A stretch of 64,000 nucleotides of DNA, taken from assembly GCA_964019335.1 (NCBI GenBank), contig OZ025654.1, positions 62,001-126,000 on the forward strand, written 5' to 3'. The first letter of the stretch is position 1, and every line of letters starts with the position of its first letter. Shown here piece by piece: positions 49,093 to 59,445 of this stretch. Position numbers and translations under genes: made by a program. Source of the stretch: Diplonema japonicum (lineage: Eukaryota > Euglenozoa > Diplonemea > Diplonemida > Diplonemidae). The notes under the pieces were generated by a model. That model did not search any database and had not been told where the DNA came from. It saw nothing but the letters and a program-made list of their open reading frames with translations.

Positions 49093-49779
49093 GGGGGGTG
49101 GGGAAGCGGATCGCAAAAAAAAAAAAGAAAAAAAAAACAGTAACAATAGTGACCTTTTTTTACAAGTTTTTAGTAAAGTATATTCCCCCTCCCCGTTTTT
49201 TTTTTCGTTTTTAGCCACGAATTACCGCAAGGTTCTGGGTGGGAGAGGGGGGGGAGGGTGTTGGGCAATTTCACGAAAAAAGGAAAGGCAAAAAAAAAAA
49301 AAAAAATGTTACCAAATAATGGACATTAGGGTGCACAAATTTGATAGGAATCATGTCACGGAATCCCATTAGGCCACTAGAAGGAGGCTCGAGGAACTAA
49401 TTCATTGGTGTATAAAAAATAAAAAAAAACTTTTTTCGAAAGGGTTTGGGCTCGGTAAAAAGTTATGCCTTTTTTTCTTCTTTTTTTTTTCTTCTGCTGG
49501 AACAAGAATACAAACTTTGAAAAGAACTGTTATTGCAAAATAGAGTAGGCAACTGCAGGTGAAACGGCTTGCTTGCTTGTTTTTTTTTATTCTTCTTTCT
49601 TTTTTTTTTTTCTTCTTTTTTTTCCCTCCCGTTTATTACCACCCCATTTTGTCATATTTATTTTCTTCACTCAGAATAGGGAAAACAAAGTTTTTCAACT
49701 CTACCATTTTCTTTTTTCTTCCAACAAACGTAACATCTTTCCCCCCCTCTTCTTTTTTTTTTTTTAAAAACTATAAACG

Positions 49780-49816
<37 letters not shown>

Positions 49817-49829
49817 AGTTTTGATTGCA

Positions 49830-49925
49830 ACACAACCATCTACTTGATTACAGGGGACGCACCTCGGCCGAGCTCCTACGACCGAGGAGGAGGTCAACAG
49901 CGATCAACACATCTGATGTACTTTT
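49830..49925 (-). repeat. Dispersed repeat family 'GVELYTARIKDTT', copy 3 (partial)
   Basis: TCTACTTGATTACAGGGG and GAGGAGGTCAACAGCG match 44560-44800, with the part between deleted. Confidence 0.6.
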
Positions 49926-51712
49926 TTATATTTCCACGTTATCCTCCTTTTACCACCTTAAAAAACAAAAGATAGTCGTCCAGTCCACAGTTATCAATTA
50001 ACCAAAAAAAACTACAAAAAAAGAATAGTTATCAAAAGCTTTGCGGTTCTCATAAGCAGAATAGCAAAACACCGTAACAGTGAGGGTGGCTCAGAAATGA
50101 CGAAAGGGTGCTATAAACGACTTTTGCTTCAGCCAAATGAGCCACAAAAGTAAAAAAGCAGAAAAAGAAAAAAAAAAAAAAACCCCTCCTCATATCACTA
50201 AGGTGCTCAGAGAATGGAATAATTCCGTAATCCCTAGGAAACACCCGGATGAGATTCTGTCTGGAAAAAAAAAAAAAAAAAAGAAAAAAACTCCTTCAGG
50301 TTTCTTTTCTTTTTTTCCCCCCCCTTTTCTAGGGAAGATCTTTTAGAAAAAAACATCCCGGTAGTGGACAAAGAGACACAAAGGGGGAGGGGGGTTTGTT
50401 CATCATCCTTATGCCATTTCTTTTTCCCGCTTGTTCTTGTTCCCAACTACTCTATTTGAGGGGGTGGGGGGGGAGGGAATAAGAAGGGAGGAAAGAGGTG
50501 TAAAAATCTTTTTTCTTCTTTCTTTTTTTTTTTTTTTTTGCATCTTCCTTGTTTTTTTTTTTTTTAAAGCCTTGGTGGGAGGGGGTTTTCACTTTGCTGC
50601 AGCCAAAGCCAAAGCCAAAATTAAAATTTGTCGCGATGAGAGTGACGGCATCTGGGCGAGAAACATTACATGGGGTCGTGCTAGGTTTGGCTCGAGGAGA
50701 CGAGCGGTCGGGGAAGGCTGACCTTAAAAAAAAGATTAAAGCCATCCTCGCTTCGCTCGGGAAATAACCCCCTTGGGATAGCATATCAGCCTCTGGACAT
50801 AAAGTTCACTTTATTTATTTAAAAATCAATAGTTATTATTTATATATTCTTTTTTTAAATTCCACCTCCTCTTGGTCTAGCCAGACCGACCCCATCCAGT
50901 TGGGTTGTGTGGAGCCAACGGAATTTATATTAATTAATGTAAATGTAAAGGCCAGATGAGATAAAGGAGGTTCCGTGTTTTGGAACGTCCCCCTTTTCTC
51001 TACTTATCCCTTTCTCCCTTCTGGGCTTTTCTTTCTTTCTTTTTTTTTTAAAAAAAAGAAAAAAGAAAATTCCATAGACCTTTTGGTCAAATTGCGACTT
51101 GTTTTTCTCTTTTTGGCACCATTGCGCGATTTTTTTTTTTTTTTTTTTTTTTCCAGCATTATTTTTAAGAATTTGAGAGGTCTAAAATCCGGGGGGGGAA
51201 ATGAATCAAAAATACTCGACTGGAGCAGAGGGCTGGTCGTGAGCGATGGAAGAGTCCTCTATGAATGTTTCACCTCAAAAAGCCAGTTCAGGTTCAGGGG
51301 AACCCTCCAGAGGTCACTTCTCCATAAAGAACACGTTGTATGGGTAAATGCTGCCATTCCCTTTTTGAATTATTCAGTTGTTAGCCTGTGGGTTTAGTGT
51401 GTTCTTAAAAGGGAAGGGGGTGGGGGGGTGCATAAAAAATCTCGAGTTGTGCTCAGGAGGAACGGCTCAAGGAACCGACATGACACCCAGCTAAGCAAAG
51501 ACTACCCCAAGGAAACTTCTTCGAGACACTGATCAAGGGACGACACTTTGCAAGACCAGGAGCTTGAGGCCTACCGAAGGCACGTAGTTCCAAGAAGAAG
51601 CGGGGGAAAGAGAAATTGAAAACAAAAAAGCAACTTTCTTTTATGCTTTTCTTTTTTCTTTTTTTGCTGCACTGCAAATCAAGAAAATCTTTGGATTCAC
51701 CAGGGAAAGAAG

Positions 51713-51726
<14 letters not shown>

Positions 51727-51749
<23 letters not shown>

Positions 51750-51752
51750 TAT
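51727..51752. repeat. (TA)n microsatellite
   Basis: About 13 TA units, at the 3' end (minus strand) of the repeat at 51748-51945. Confidence 0.9.
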
Positions 51753-51926
51753 GAGTTAAAGGAAGTCTTTGTGAGACGCCCCCTTGTTCTCATCCTCTAC
51801 CTGCATCTATCCCCCTTCAGCAGCGGCTTCTCCTTCTTCGGTGGTCGTGCCGGCCTCCTCCCCAGCTTGGCTACTTTTTCCCTTCTTTCCTTTGCCCATT
51901 GCTTCCCCAGCTCCTCCGGGTCGCGG

Positions 51927-51945
<19 letters not shown>
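51748..51945 (-). repeat. Dispersed gene-3'-end repeat, copy 1
   Basis: The first ~125 bp match 59243-59368 at about 97%. The minus strand has a short ORF (MGKGKKGKSSQAGEEAGTTT ... AAAEGG-stop) and ends with CTTCCTTTAACTCATATATA, the same tail as the family at 44514-44800. Looks like a retrocopied 3' end with a TA-rich tail. Confidence 0.65.
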
Positions 51946-51966
<21 letters not shown>

Positions 51967-53055
51967 AATGTGGCGCTTCATTTTGTTTGTGCGCACGAGC
52001 GGAATTTTACCTAATAAAAAGAAAGAAAAAAAAAAAAAAAAAAAAGAGGCATTTAAGGGTACCTGCGGTATGTGGCAGCACGCCCTAAATATCTCATTAC
52101 ATCAACTAGTTTTAGCCTCGACACGGGTTCGCAACGGCTCAAAAAAAAAAAAAAAAAGAAATGGCACGTGGTTCCGTTGGCTTTTGTGACCACCCCTTCT
52201 AAAGAGTGAAAGAAATGTTTTTTTTTTTTTTTTCTTCTTCCTCGGTGATACACTTTCTTTGTTTACAGTATTCACTATTCTTTTTTCTTTTTTTTTTTTC
52301 TTTTTTGCTTTTTTGATTCAAGTTGTAACATAGCCTACACGTTACGCAAGCATAACAAATTGATATTTTAAAATACCCACCATAACGCAAAAAAAAAAAA
52401 GGAGGGGTGCCCGTTATTTTAACGAAATCGAATTAAACAACGTTATTTTATTCAGGGTGAATAGTACAAGTAGATGTTTCCATTATTTTACCAAGACCAT
52501 GTTCATTTTTCTTTTTTTTTTTTCAAAAACCCTAGCAAGGTTCATGCATCTCATGCATCGTCTGGAGTAGCCATGCCTTCCAAACACCCACAAGTACCTC
52601 ATCCTTCCCTGTTGCTTTCTTGAAACAGCGTCTTCTCATTCTCCAAATTTTCACTGATTAAAATAACATAAAATAACGCACTCAAAAATTTTGCACTGTT
52701 TAAATACCCGAACCGATTAAAACACCCGATTGGGTATCGGTATAACATGGCTATGTAAGTAAAAAGAAAAAAAGGGGGGGCGGGGGTAAATATCTTGTGG
52801 ATCGACTTGCGCTTGCTATGATTCCAGGTAGGCAGAGTTGTCCGCACTTCATGGCAGCTCAGCCTCTGTCGCCGTCCTGAGAGTCTGCGGTGGCCAACCT
52901 GCACAACACATGATATACTTCTCTATCCATATTATTCCCTACTGGCCAAATAATAATTTCTTTTTTACTTTTTTTATTTTTTTTTATTGTTTTTTAGGGG
53001 TTTATGATTGCAGAAAATATCTATTGAATGGAAGAAGTTACACAGTTTTTTTTTG

Positions 53056-53092
<37 letters not shown>

Positions 53093-53553
53093 CCCTGCCG
53101 CTCCACAGGGGGAGGCACTGCATGATGACCTCACACTTATGCCCAACTGCCTTTAGCTACTACAAGGATGAACTTGGGTGTCATCATTGCCTTGTTCTTT
53201 TCTTCTTCTTTTTTTTTTCTTCGTTTCCTTTTCTTTCTTTTGTAAATAAAGAACTCAGATGACCACGATAAAAAGTAAATTCTCGGAATTCTTGCCTCCT
53301 GTGTGCAAAGGGGGGGGGGGGGGGGGGGGGCGTAATAAGGAAACAAAAACTCTCAAAAAAGACTCGATGATTTTACGGTTCTCAAAAAAAAAAAAAAAAA
53401 AAAAAAAGGATGAAACAAAAACAAGACTTTTTTTTGTCAGAGAGCCAAAAAAAAAAAAAAAGAAGAAGAGTACCAGGCGCTTGCTCGGGGAAGAGGAGGG
53501 GGAACCTCAAGGAAACCTAAAAACCCCCCACCAGGGATTCTGCGAATGCACAC

Positions 53554-53600
<47 letters not shown>

Positions 53601-53863
53601 GGGGTGAGACCTGGTCTAGTCTATAAATTCCCTTATTCCCTATTTTTTTTTTTCCTCTCTTTTTTGCAGACCAAAATTGTGTTCTCTTTATGGTTGTAAA
53701 GGGGGAGATAAAAAAAAAATGTCGTTTGTTTGAAAGTAAAAAATGAGGGAAAGAGGAGATAAAAAAAGTTTTTTTTAAAAAAAAAGGTCAGGAAGAATAG
53801 GCGAGTGAAACAAAGATAGAACAACAAAAAAAAAAAAGAAATTTTTTCTTTTGGAAAAAGATC

Positions 53864-54358
53864 CTAATCGTCATCTTCAAGGAACGCGAAGAATGTACTG
53901 CCCCAAGCAGATTCGACCACTCCCTCCGAGCTTAAATTACTCTGCCCCGGATCAACGCAGGCAGCATGCTGCAACTTGTCTTGATGGGTTTTGGGCTGAC
54001 TCGGTGTTTGTTGCTTCTCCCTAGTGCAGAGCGACAGCTTCCTGCTGTTGATGTGGAGTCTCCAGCAGGCATCGCCCTTCTTGCATCCTTCTTTCGTGCG
54101 GAAGAATTTGCAGTACATAACTTCCCAGATGATGCCTACAGGGGCGCGCCATTGTCCCTCGCACACCCTGCACCTCAGTGTCATAAGCCCTCTCACCACT
54201 CGCACGTTGTCCCAGTCGTTGTGCTCACACACCACACTGCCCATAGCCCGCTCAATCTCTTCTCTCCCGTACTTCTCCGTCACAAGTTTTTCGCATGCTG
54301 CCGCCATCTTAGTGCTTTTCGAGACGTCGGTGATTTGACTTCCTTCGCTCGATTTCAT
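53864..54358 (-). CDS. CCCH zinc-finger protein, copy 2
   Basis: 164 aa from the ATG at 54358 (MKSSEGSQITDVSKSTKM). Residues about 9-115 are identical to copy 1 (finger CKFFRTKEGCKKGDACWRLH), encoded by a 323-bp block (54011-54333) with two silent changes. The N-terminal eight residues and the C-terminal ~48 (QTPSQPKTHQDKLQHAACVD ... FFAFLEDDD) are unrelated to copy 1. This is a domain cassette in two different contexts. The acceptor is weaker than elsewhere: AGs follow a short tract near 54410-54440, right at the end of the element at 54430-55228. Confidence 0.78.
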   Translation of the reverse strand: MKSSEGSQITDVSKSTKMAAACEKLVTEKYGREEIERAMGSVVCEHNDWDNVRVVRGLMTLRCRVCEGQWRAPVGIIWEVMYCKFFRTKEGCKKGDACWRLHINSRKLSLCTREKQQTPSQPKTHQDKLQHAACVDPGQSNLSSEGVVESAWGSTFFAFLEDDD

Positions 54359-54429
54359 CTTTTCTTTTTTTTTTCCCCCCTTCTCCTCTCCCCCTCCCTT
54401 TTTTGATGGTTTGGTACAAATCTTTTAGA

Positions 54430-55228
54430 TGAGCTCGTCCGGACGAAAATGTCAACACTTTTTTGGGCCTCCGAAAATTTCTTGTTTTGATTATTTGAGC
54501 AAAAAAAAGGGCAGCCATAGGAAGATGACATACATGGTGTACATGACGCCGTTCTTTCAATTGCGATGCTTGTTTTGCCATGAGGGTGGCAGGCTTTGCA
54601 ACCGGCTGCCCCCGGGAAGCGAAAAATAGAGGTCAAAAAAACGGCGAAAAATGTTTAAAATGCAATTTCATTGCTTAAAATGCAGCATCTAGGGTGCATA
54701 AAATTGGTGTTCAAGCGCACTTGTGACCCCTGGGTACAACCCAGGGTCGGGTTACTGTTAAAAGTACTTAGCGAAAAATATATTTTGCTTTTTCAAGGGG
54801 TTTTAAAGGGATTTTAGCCTTAAATAGGCCAAAATGGCACTTTAAGGGTAAGTTCTCCCCACCTCATTTTAATAGTGATTTAGAGTCCAGCCCACCCAAA
54901 ATGACCCCAAAGGTTTCACAGATTTTCAATCTGCATCCATTCCTCCTATCGCTTTTCACGGAAAAACGAAAATAAAAAATGGAGTCTGGGTTATTTGTAA
55001 CTTCCAAATTGAATCGTTTGCCAAAAAACCATTCTAAAAAACATATTTTTGCACGTGCGTTTTAAAAATAAAACAAACGGCGAGCATTTTGACCTATATG
55101 GTGATCAAGCTTAGACTGCATTTCTGCACACAAAGTGGTGTCGGACTACTTTTTTACTTAGAAATTTAACGGGGGTTTTACGCCGCATAGAAGGGTCATT
55201 TGTTGACATTTTTTTCCGGACGAGCTCA
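54430..55228. mobile_element. CTCGTCCGG-family inverted-repeat element, 0.8 kb
   Basis: Left end TGAGCTCGTCCGGACGAAAA then TGTCAACA, right end TGTTGACATTTTTTTCCGGA then CGAGCTCA. The interior is not homopolymer-rich, unlike its surroundings, and shows no convincing ORF beyond a 66-codon plus frame at 54429-54629. It is the larger relative of 28608-28740; single ends occur at 2822 and 36939. Confidence 0.72.
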
Positions 55229-55585
55229 TATATAAAAAATAAAAATAAAAATAAAATACGTTTGTTTTGTATTTTTTTTTTTTCCTTATATTCCCGACGA
55301 TTTTTTTTTAAGACTCCGCAACAGGGGCAGGAGAGAGAGAGAGGGGGGGGTTCCTCCTCTTTATTTTTGTTTTTATTTTTTTTTTTTTTGCGATAGAGAA
55401 AATGTAGGCAGCTTGTCATCGATCTCAAAAGGAGGCCATTTTTCTTTTTTAGAAAAAAAAAACTTCAACAATATGTTCGTTTGAAGGGCGGGGGGAGGGG
55501 GGGATGGCCGGACTTTTTCTTTTGGTACGATTGAGCAATTTCACCACGCACACCATTGTGGGCAAAGGTGTGTAAAACTACCTTT

Positions 55586-55635
55586 TTTTGTTTTGTTTTG
55601 TTTTGTTTTGTTTTGTTTTGTTTTGTTTTGTTTTT
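55586..55635 (+). repeat. (TTTTG)n microsatellite
   Basis: About ten TTTTG units in a row. Confidence 0.9.
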
Positions 55636-56301
55636 AAAAGTATTTTCTTTTTTTTTTTATCTGAAAAGAGAGAAAGGAGGGAGAGAGGGGGAAAAAGAAA
55701 TGATTTATAACTTATGTACTTGTTGTTCGCACGAGCATAAAAAAAAGAAGAGCTGGCCGTTGTTTGTATAGTTTAGGGGAAAACCAACGGTCCCCTTTTG
55801 TTTAGACAATGGGACTAGCTGCTAAGCTCTTTGCTCGGCACAGTTGCATATGATAACAAAAACCATTTCTTTTTTTTTTTTTTTGCTTTTTTTTTTTTCT
55901 GTAAGACAAATATAAAAAGAGAAAGAAGAACCAAAAAAGATATTCGAACGGAATTTTCTTCCTATACGCACGAAAAAGAAAAAGAAGAAAAAAAGGAAGA
56001 AAAAAAGAAAAACAGAAAAAAAAGAAAAACTCGATGAGACTATCAATGTGCGGAGGGGAGTCATAAAACAAATTTTTCCCCTTTTTTTCCAAGAGGACAA
56101 TTGATTCTTTCAGATGAGAAAAAAAAGAAAAGTCTTTGTTTCTCTTTTTTTTCTTTTCGTTTTCGAAGGCATCCTCATTGCTGAACGGAGAAAATAGGGA
56201 AGGAAGAAAATATAGAAAAAAAAGGGGGGGGGGGAACCGCCCCCCCTCACATAACCAAAACCAAAAGAAATTAACAAAAATACTTTTTTTTTCACTAATC
56301 A

Positions 56302-57330
56302 TCACACATTCACCCCTTGCACGGACCCCCCGTCAGATTCTTCTTCCGTCCCCAAGAGATCTTTAGTTTCCTCCGCATTCTCCTGCAGTTTAGAGTACAC
56401 AAACAGCGCCAGACCGACAACAATTGCAACGGCCCCACATATCTGGAATACCTCAGGAGCGTCGCCAAAGAAAACAAACTCCAGCAAAATGGTGAAAATA
56501 ATCTGAAGCGGCGACAAGGCCACCACAAGGATCGGGTTTGTCCGCTGGTTGGCCCACGCGAGAAGGAAATAACACAAAGACGAGGTCAAGAACACAACAG
56601 AAGCAACAGCAACAATATCTAATACGGAGAGCCGCCAGTTGAGCTCGGTAACACGGGGGAATATGACCATCAGCATGAAGCAGGTACCGCAGGCATACCC
56701 CCATGCTGTCACATGGATGGCCGCGTACCCTTTATCCAAAAGGTGTTTTTGAAGGTAGTAAAACAGCGACCCAAAACACTCCAAGCAGAAGAAATAAACG
56801 CACCCGAGTACCATAGACCCCTTCCCGCTACCGGAGCTGCTGTCGCCACTCGATGAAGCACCGATGGCCATTGTCACAGATGCAAACACCGCCCCACCAA
56901 TGGAGAGGACCAAACCCGTTATTTTCATCCAGAAATTGAGCCTTTTCGGTTGTAATATTTCCCTTCCCAAAGCTACCCCCCATGCGAATGTGAAAACTGG
57001 TGCGGTGTTCGTCCACAGTGAGGTGGTCACCGCGTCTGTTTGATCTAGGCCCAGCACGAGGTAGTACTGTCCGAAGTACACTCCGAAAAGACCTAGGAAG
57101 ACGCATGCTAGGCGGTCCTCTTTGTCAGGCCACACCCATTTCCCCGCCTTCAATCTTGCCACCAGTAGGAGGAACAACCCTGCACCGGTGTCTCTGAGCA
57201 GCACGAACACGCCCGCATCCAGCCCGTCGGAGAGAACTACCTTCGCCAGCACAGCGTAGCCGGCGAAGACCCCGTTCACAACGGCCAGCACGAGGAAGAC
57301 CTGTAGCCTTCTCAGCCATTCACTGCAGCT

Positions 57331-57333
<3 letters not shown>
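56302..57333 (-). CDS. DMT-family (EamA-like) transporter
   Basis: 343 aa from the ATG at 57333 (MSCSEWLRRLQVFLVLAVVN). Ten hydrophobic helices in two repeats of five: about 8-30 (VFLVLAVVNGVFAGYAVLAK), 40-60, 70-90 (FGVYFGQYYLVLGL), 97-115 (TTSLWTNTAPVFTFAWGVAL), 128-150, then 180-320 with NPILVVALSPLQIIFTILLE and the EFVFFGD end-of-helix motif typical of EamA. An acidic tail (EETKDLLGTEEESDGG) is cytosolic. DMT carriers export or exchange small metabolites, amino acids or nucleotide sugars; the substrate cannot be read off. A long A run separates the ATG from an acceptor (TTGTTCAATAG at 57366), so the 5' UTR is nearly all A. Confidence 0.9.
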
Positions 57334-57365
<32 letters not shown>

Positions 57366-58014
57366 CTATTGAACAATTTCTCGAAAACATTAAAAAAGAA
57401 TTTTCTTTATACTACTTTTTTTTTTCCTTCATTTTTTTTTTTTTTTTTTTTTTTTTTTTGTAACAAATTGTTCTTCAAAAAATTTCCCGCGTCATAACAC
57501 CACGGGATGCGAAAAGAAATAAGAGGACGACTGGGGGGAGAGCGCCTTTAACACGCGCCGTGAAAAACTCAACGATAGGTGGAGGGAGGGGAGAGCGAAA
57601 GTGTTGACTATCAACCTCTCTGCCATATAATAGAGGGAAAAAAATAGTATAGGTTACTTCAAGGCATGCGTGCAGTGTGGTACCACTCTCTGATGCGACT
57701 GGCAGAGGCTAAGACCTCTACCTGCGCTACTTCTGCGTGCAACGACCTACCTACAGTGGGCGTGACACGAAAGCCCGATCCATATCGCCGGGGGGGGAGA
57801 GTGTACCCGGAAACACACCCCGGTACCCACGAACAACGCACCGCAGCAAGACTGCCCTCTGCACGGGTGGCGGCAGTGCTCATATATTCCACAATTGGGA
57901 AAAAAAGAAAAAAAAGGGAGAAAAAAAAAAAAAAACCTATGCATAGTGTATGGGTGTGGGAATAATAATAATAAAAAAAAAACACAAAAAAAATCTAACG
58001 TTTGTTTCCTCTTT
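57334..58014. other. Intergenic, T-runs and a GC-richer island
   Basis: 57334-57480 are long A/T runs. 57500-57900 has ordinary complexity and is open over 60-100 codons on both strands, but no motif or splice signal supports a gene. It is probably the 3' region of the gene at 58015-58485. Confidence 0.4.
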
Positions 58015-58485
58015 TCACTGTTTTGTGCGTATACTCGTCCTCCTCGGGCTGGGGTCGTAAGGCATCCCATCGTAGGTCATGAGACCTGTGTGAAACCTTG
58101 GTGCTGGCACGGACTTGTCATAGCCTGGTACTCCTTCCATGTAGTGGTGCCAGAAGGGTGCTCCTGACTTTGTTGCCACCCTTGCAGACCGTGATGGGAT
58201 GCCCTCTGAGTCACTTGACCGGAATGCGTACACGCGGCAGCCATCTAGAAGCTGCTCAGCTGCAACGACTGGTTGCCAGCCCTTCGTTGGCTCACTGACC
58301 TCTAGGCGTGTTGTTCTCTTCTTATCCACCTCCTGTCCCCGCTTCCTAGCGTTCATGCAGATCAAAGCCGCCTTTCGGTCGATTCCTGTATACACCTGCT
58401 CCAGCGAAGGACGGGCTGACGGGATAAAAACGCTTGTTTCCCTTGTTTCACCGTAGGCGTCGAAGGAGACTATTATGGTGGTCAT
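58015..58485 (-). CDS. Small conserved-looking protein of unknown function
   Basis: 156 aa from the ATG at 58485 (MTTIIVSFDAYGETRETSVF). An acceptor (ATTTTTCTTTAG, 58553) upstream excludes the longer open frame. The first 90 residues look like a beta-grasp/PB1-type module (IIVSFDAYGETRETSVFIPS then LEQVYTGI ... LLDGCRVYAF). The C-terminal part (about 115-156) has GVPGYDKSVPAPRFHTGLMT and ends with a basic PRRTSIRTKQ. I do not recognise the family with certainty. Normal codon composition and a good splice acceptor make it a real gene. Confidence 0.75.
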   Translation of the reverse strand: MTTIIVSFDAYGETRETSVFIPSARPSLEQVYTGIDRKAALICMNARKRGQEVDKKRTTRLEVSEPTKGWQPVVAAEQLLDGCRVYAFRSSDSEGIPSRSARVATKSGAPFWHHYMEGVPGYDKSVPAPRFHTGLMTYDGMPYDPSPRRTSIRTKQ

Positions 58486-58747
58486 CTTTTTTTCTTTTTT
58501 TGCCCCTTTTCTCCAGGCCCCCTTCCCGCCCCCCCCCCCCGCCCCCCCTGCCCTAAAGAAAAATGATGGAAAGCCCTTGCGCCCGTGCAATTTTTGTTTT
58601 TGTTTTTGTCTTTGTTTCAAAAAATAACTACTTCACAAACTACTTGAAAACAAAACAAAAAAAGAACACGTTAGCTAAAAAAATGAGGCGACAGACAGGG
58701 GGGGGACCGGGTAAAGCAGTTCCTCTAGGATGGGGCGGCGGCGGCTA

Positions 58748-58876
58748 TGTTGGCAAGAAACGGGGAAACGTTTCCGTTTCCGTTCCCCGTTTTCCAAAAT
58801 AAGGAAACGTTTCCGTTCCCGTTTCCGTTTCCTTATTTTCAAAAAAAAAGCTTGGAACCGCGTTTCCCTGCCAACA
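58748..58876. repeat. GGAAACG fold-back MITE, copy 2
   Basis: Ends TGTTGGCAAGAAACGGGG and CGCGTTTCCCTGCCAACA are inverted; the interior is a chain of GGAAACGTTTCC and CGTTTCC units. Shorter than 3198-3356 and rearranged internally, as expected for a repeat that expands and contracts. Confidence 0.75.
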
Positions 58877-59242
58877 GGGAGGGGGGGGGATTAAGAGATT
58901 TACAGCATTTCTTCCCCCCCCCCCCCCTTCTTTTCTGCTCAAAAAGAAATAAAACTCAAATTAACACGCAGACTCCTAAAGCGAAAGCTGCATGCCCTAA
59001 AAAGGGAGGGGGTATGGTCAGTACTAGGTATCTCTCAGTTTCGATCTAATCTTGCGACTCCTCCAAGTGCTGATCTCTTCAGGCAAGTAGCACCCTTCAT
59101 TGGCTCCCACTAGCGTCCCAGCAGGTATGAAGAAAACTTTTCCCGACCAATAAAAAAAAAGAAAAAGAAAGAGGATTCGACCCATTTTCAGCGACCGCTT
59201 CACTGTTGATGAAATAATAACCAGACCTTTTAAAAAAAATAT

Positions 59243-59368
59243 ATATGAGTTAAAGGAAGTCTTTGTGAGACGCCCCCTTGTTCTCATGCTCTACCTGCAC
59301 CTATCCCCCTTCAGCAGCGGTTTCTCCTTCTTCGGTGGTCGTGCCGGCCTCCTCCCCAGCTTGGCTAT
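59243..59368 (-). repeat. Dispersed gene-3'-end repeat, copy 2
   Basis: Nearly identical to 51748-51873 and truncated at CCAAGCTTGGCTA-like sequence, where an A run and the retrotransposon 3' end begin. It carries the same TATATGAGTTAAAGGAAG terminus. Confidence 0.65.
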
Positions 59369-59445
59369 GTCTAAAAAAAAAAAAAAAAAACTCAAAGTAC
59401 AGGACAAGCCCCCCGCTAGAGGGCCGCCCTATGGGAGGGGGGGGT

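Larger units (their letters stand above)
49093..53863. other. Homopolymer-rich intergenic tract
   Basis: Mostly A/T runs. Islands: 49830-49925 (dispersed repeat), 50610-50765 plus strand (AMRVTASGRETLHGVVLGLA ... ILASLGK-stop) and 51190-51397 plus strand (ESKILDWSRGLVVSDGRVLY ...), both protein-like but without recognised family or clear borders; 52060-52200 and 52550-52900 show ordinary composition with no gene signal. Confidence 0.45.
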
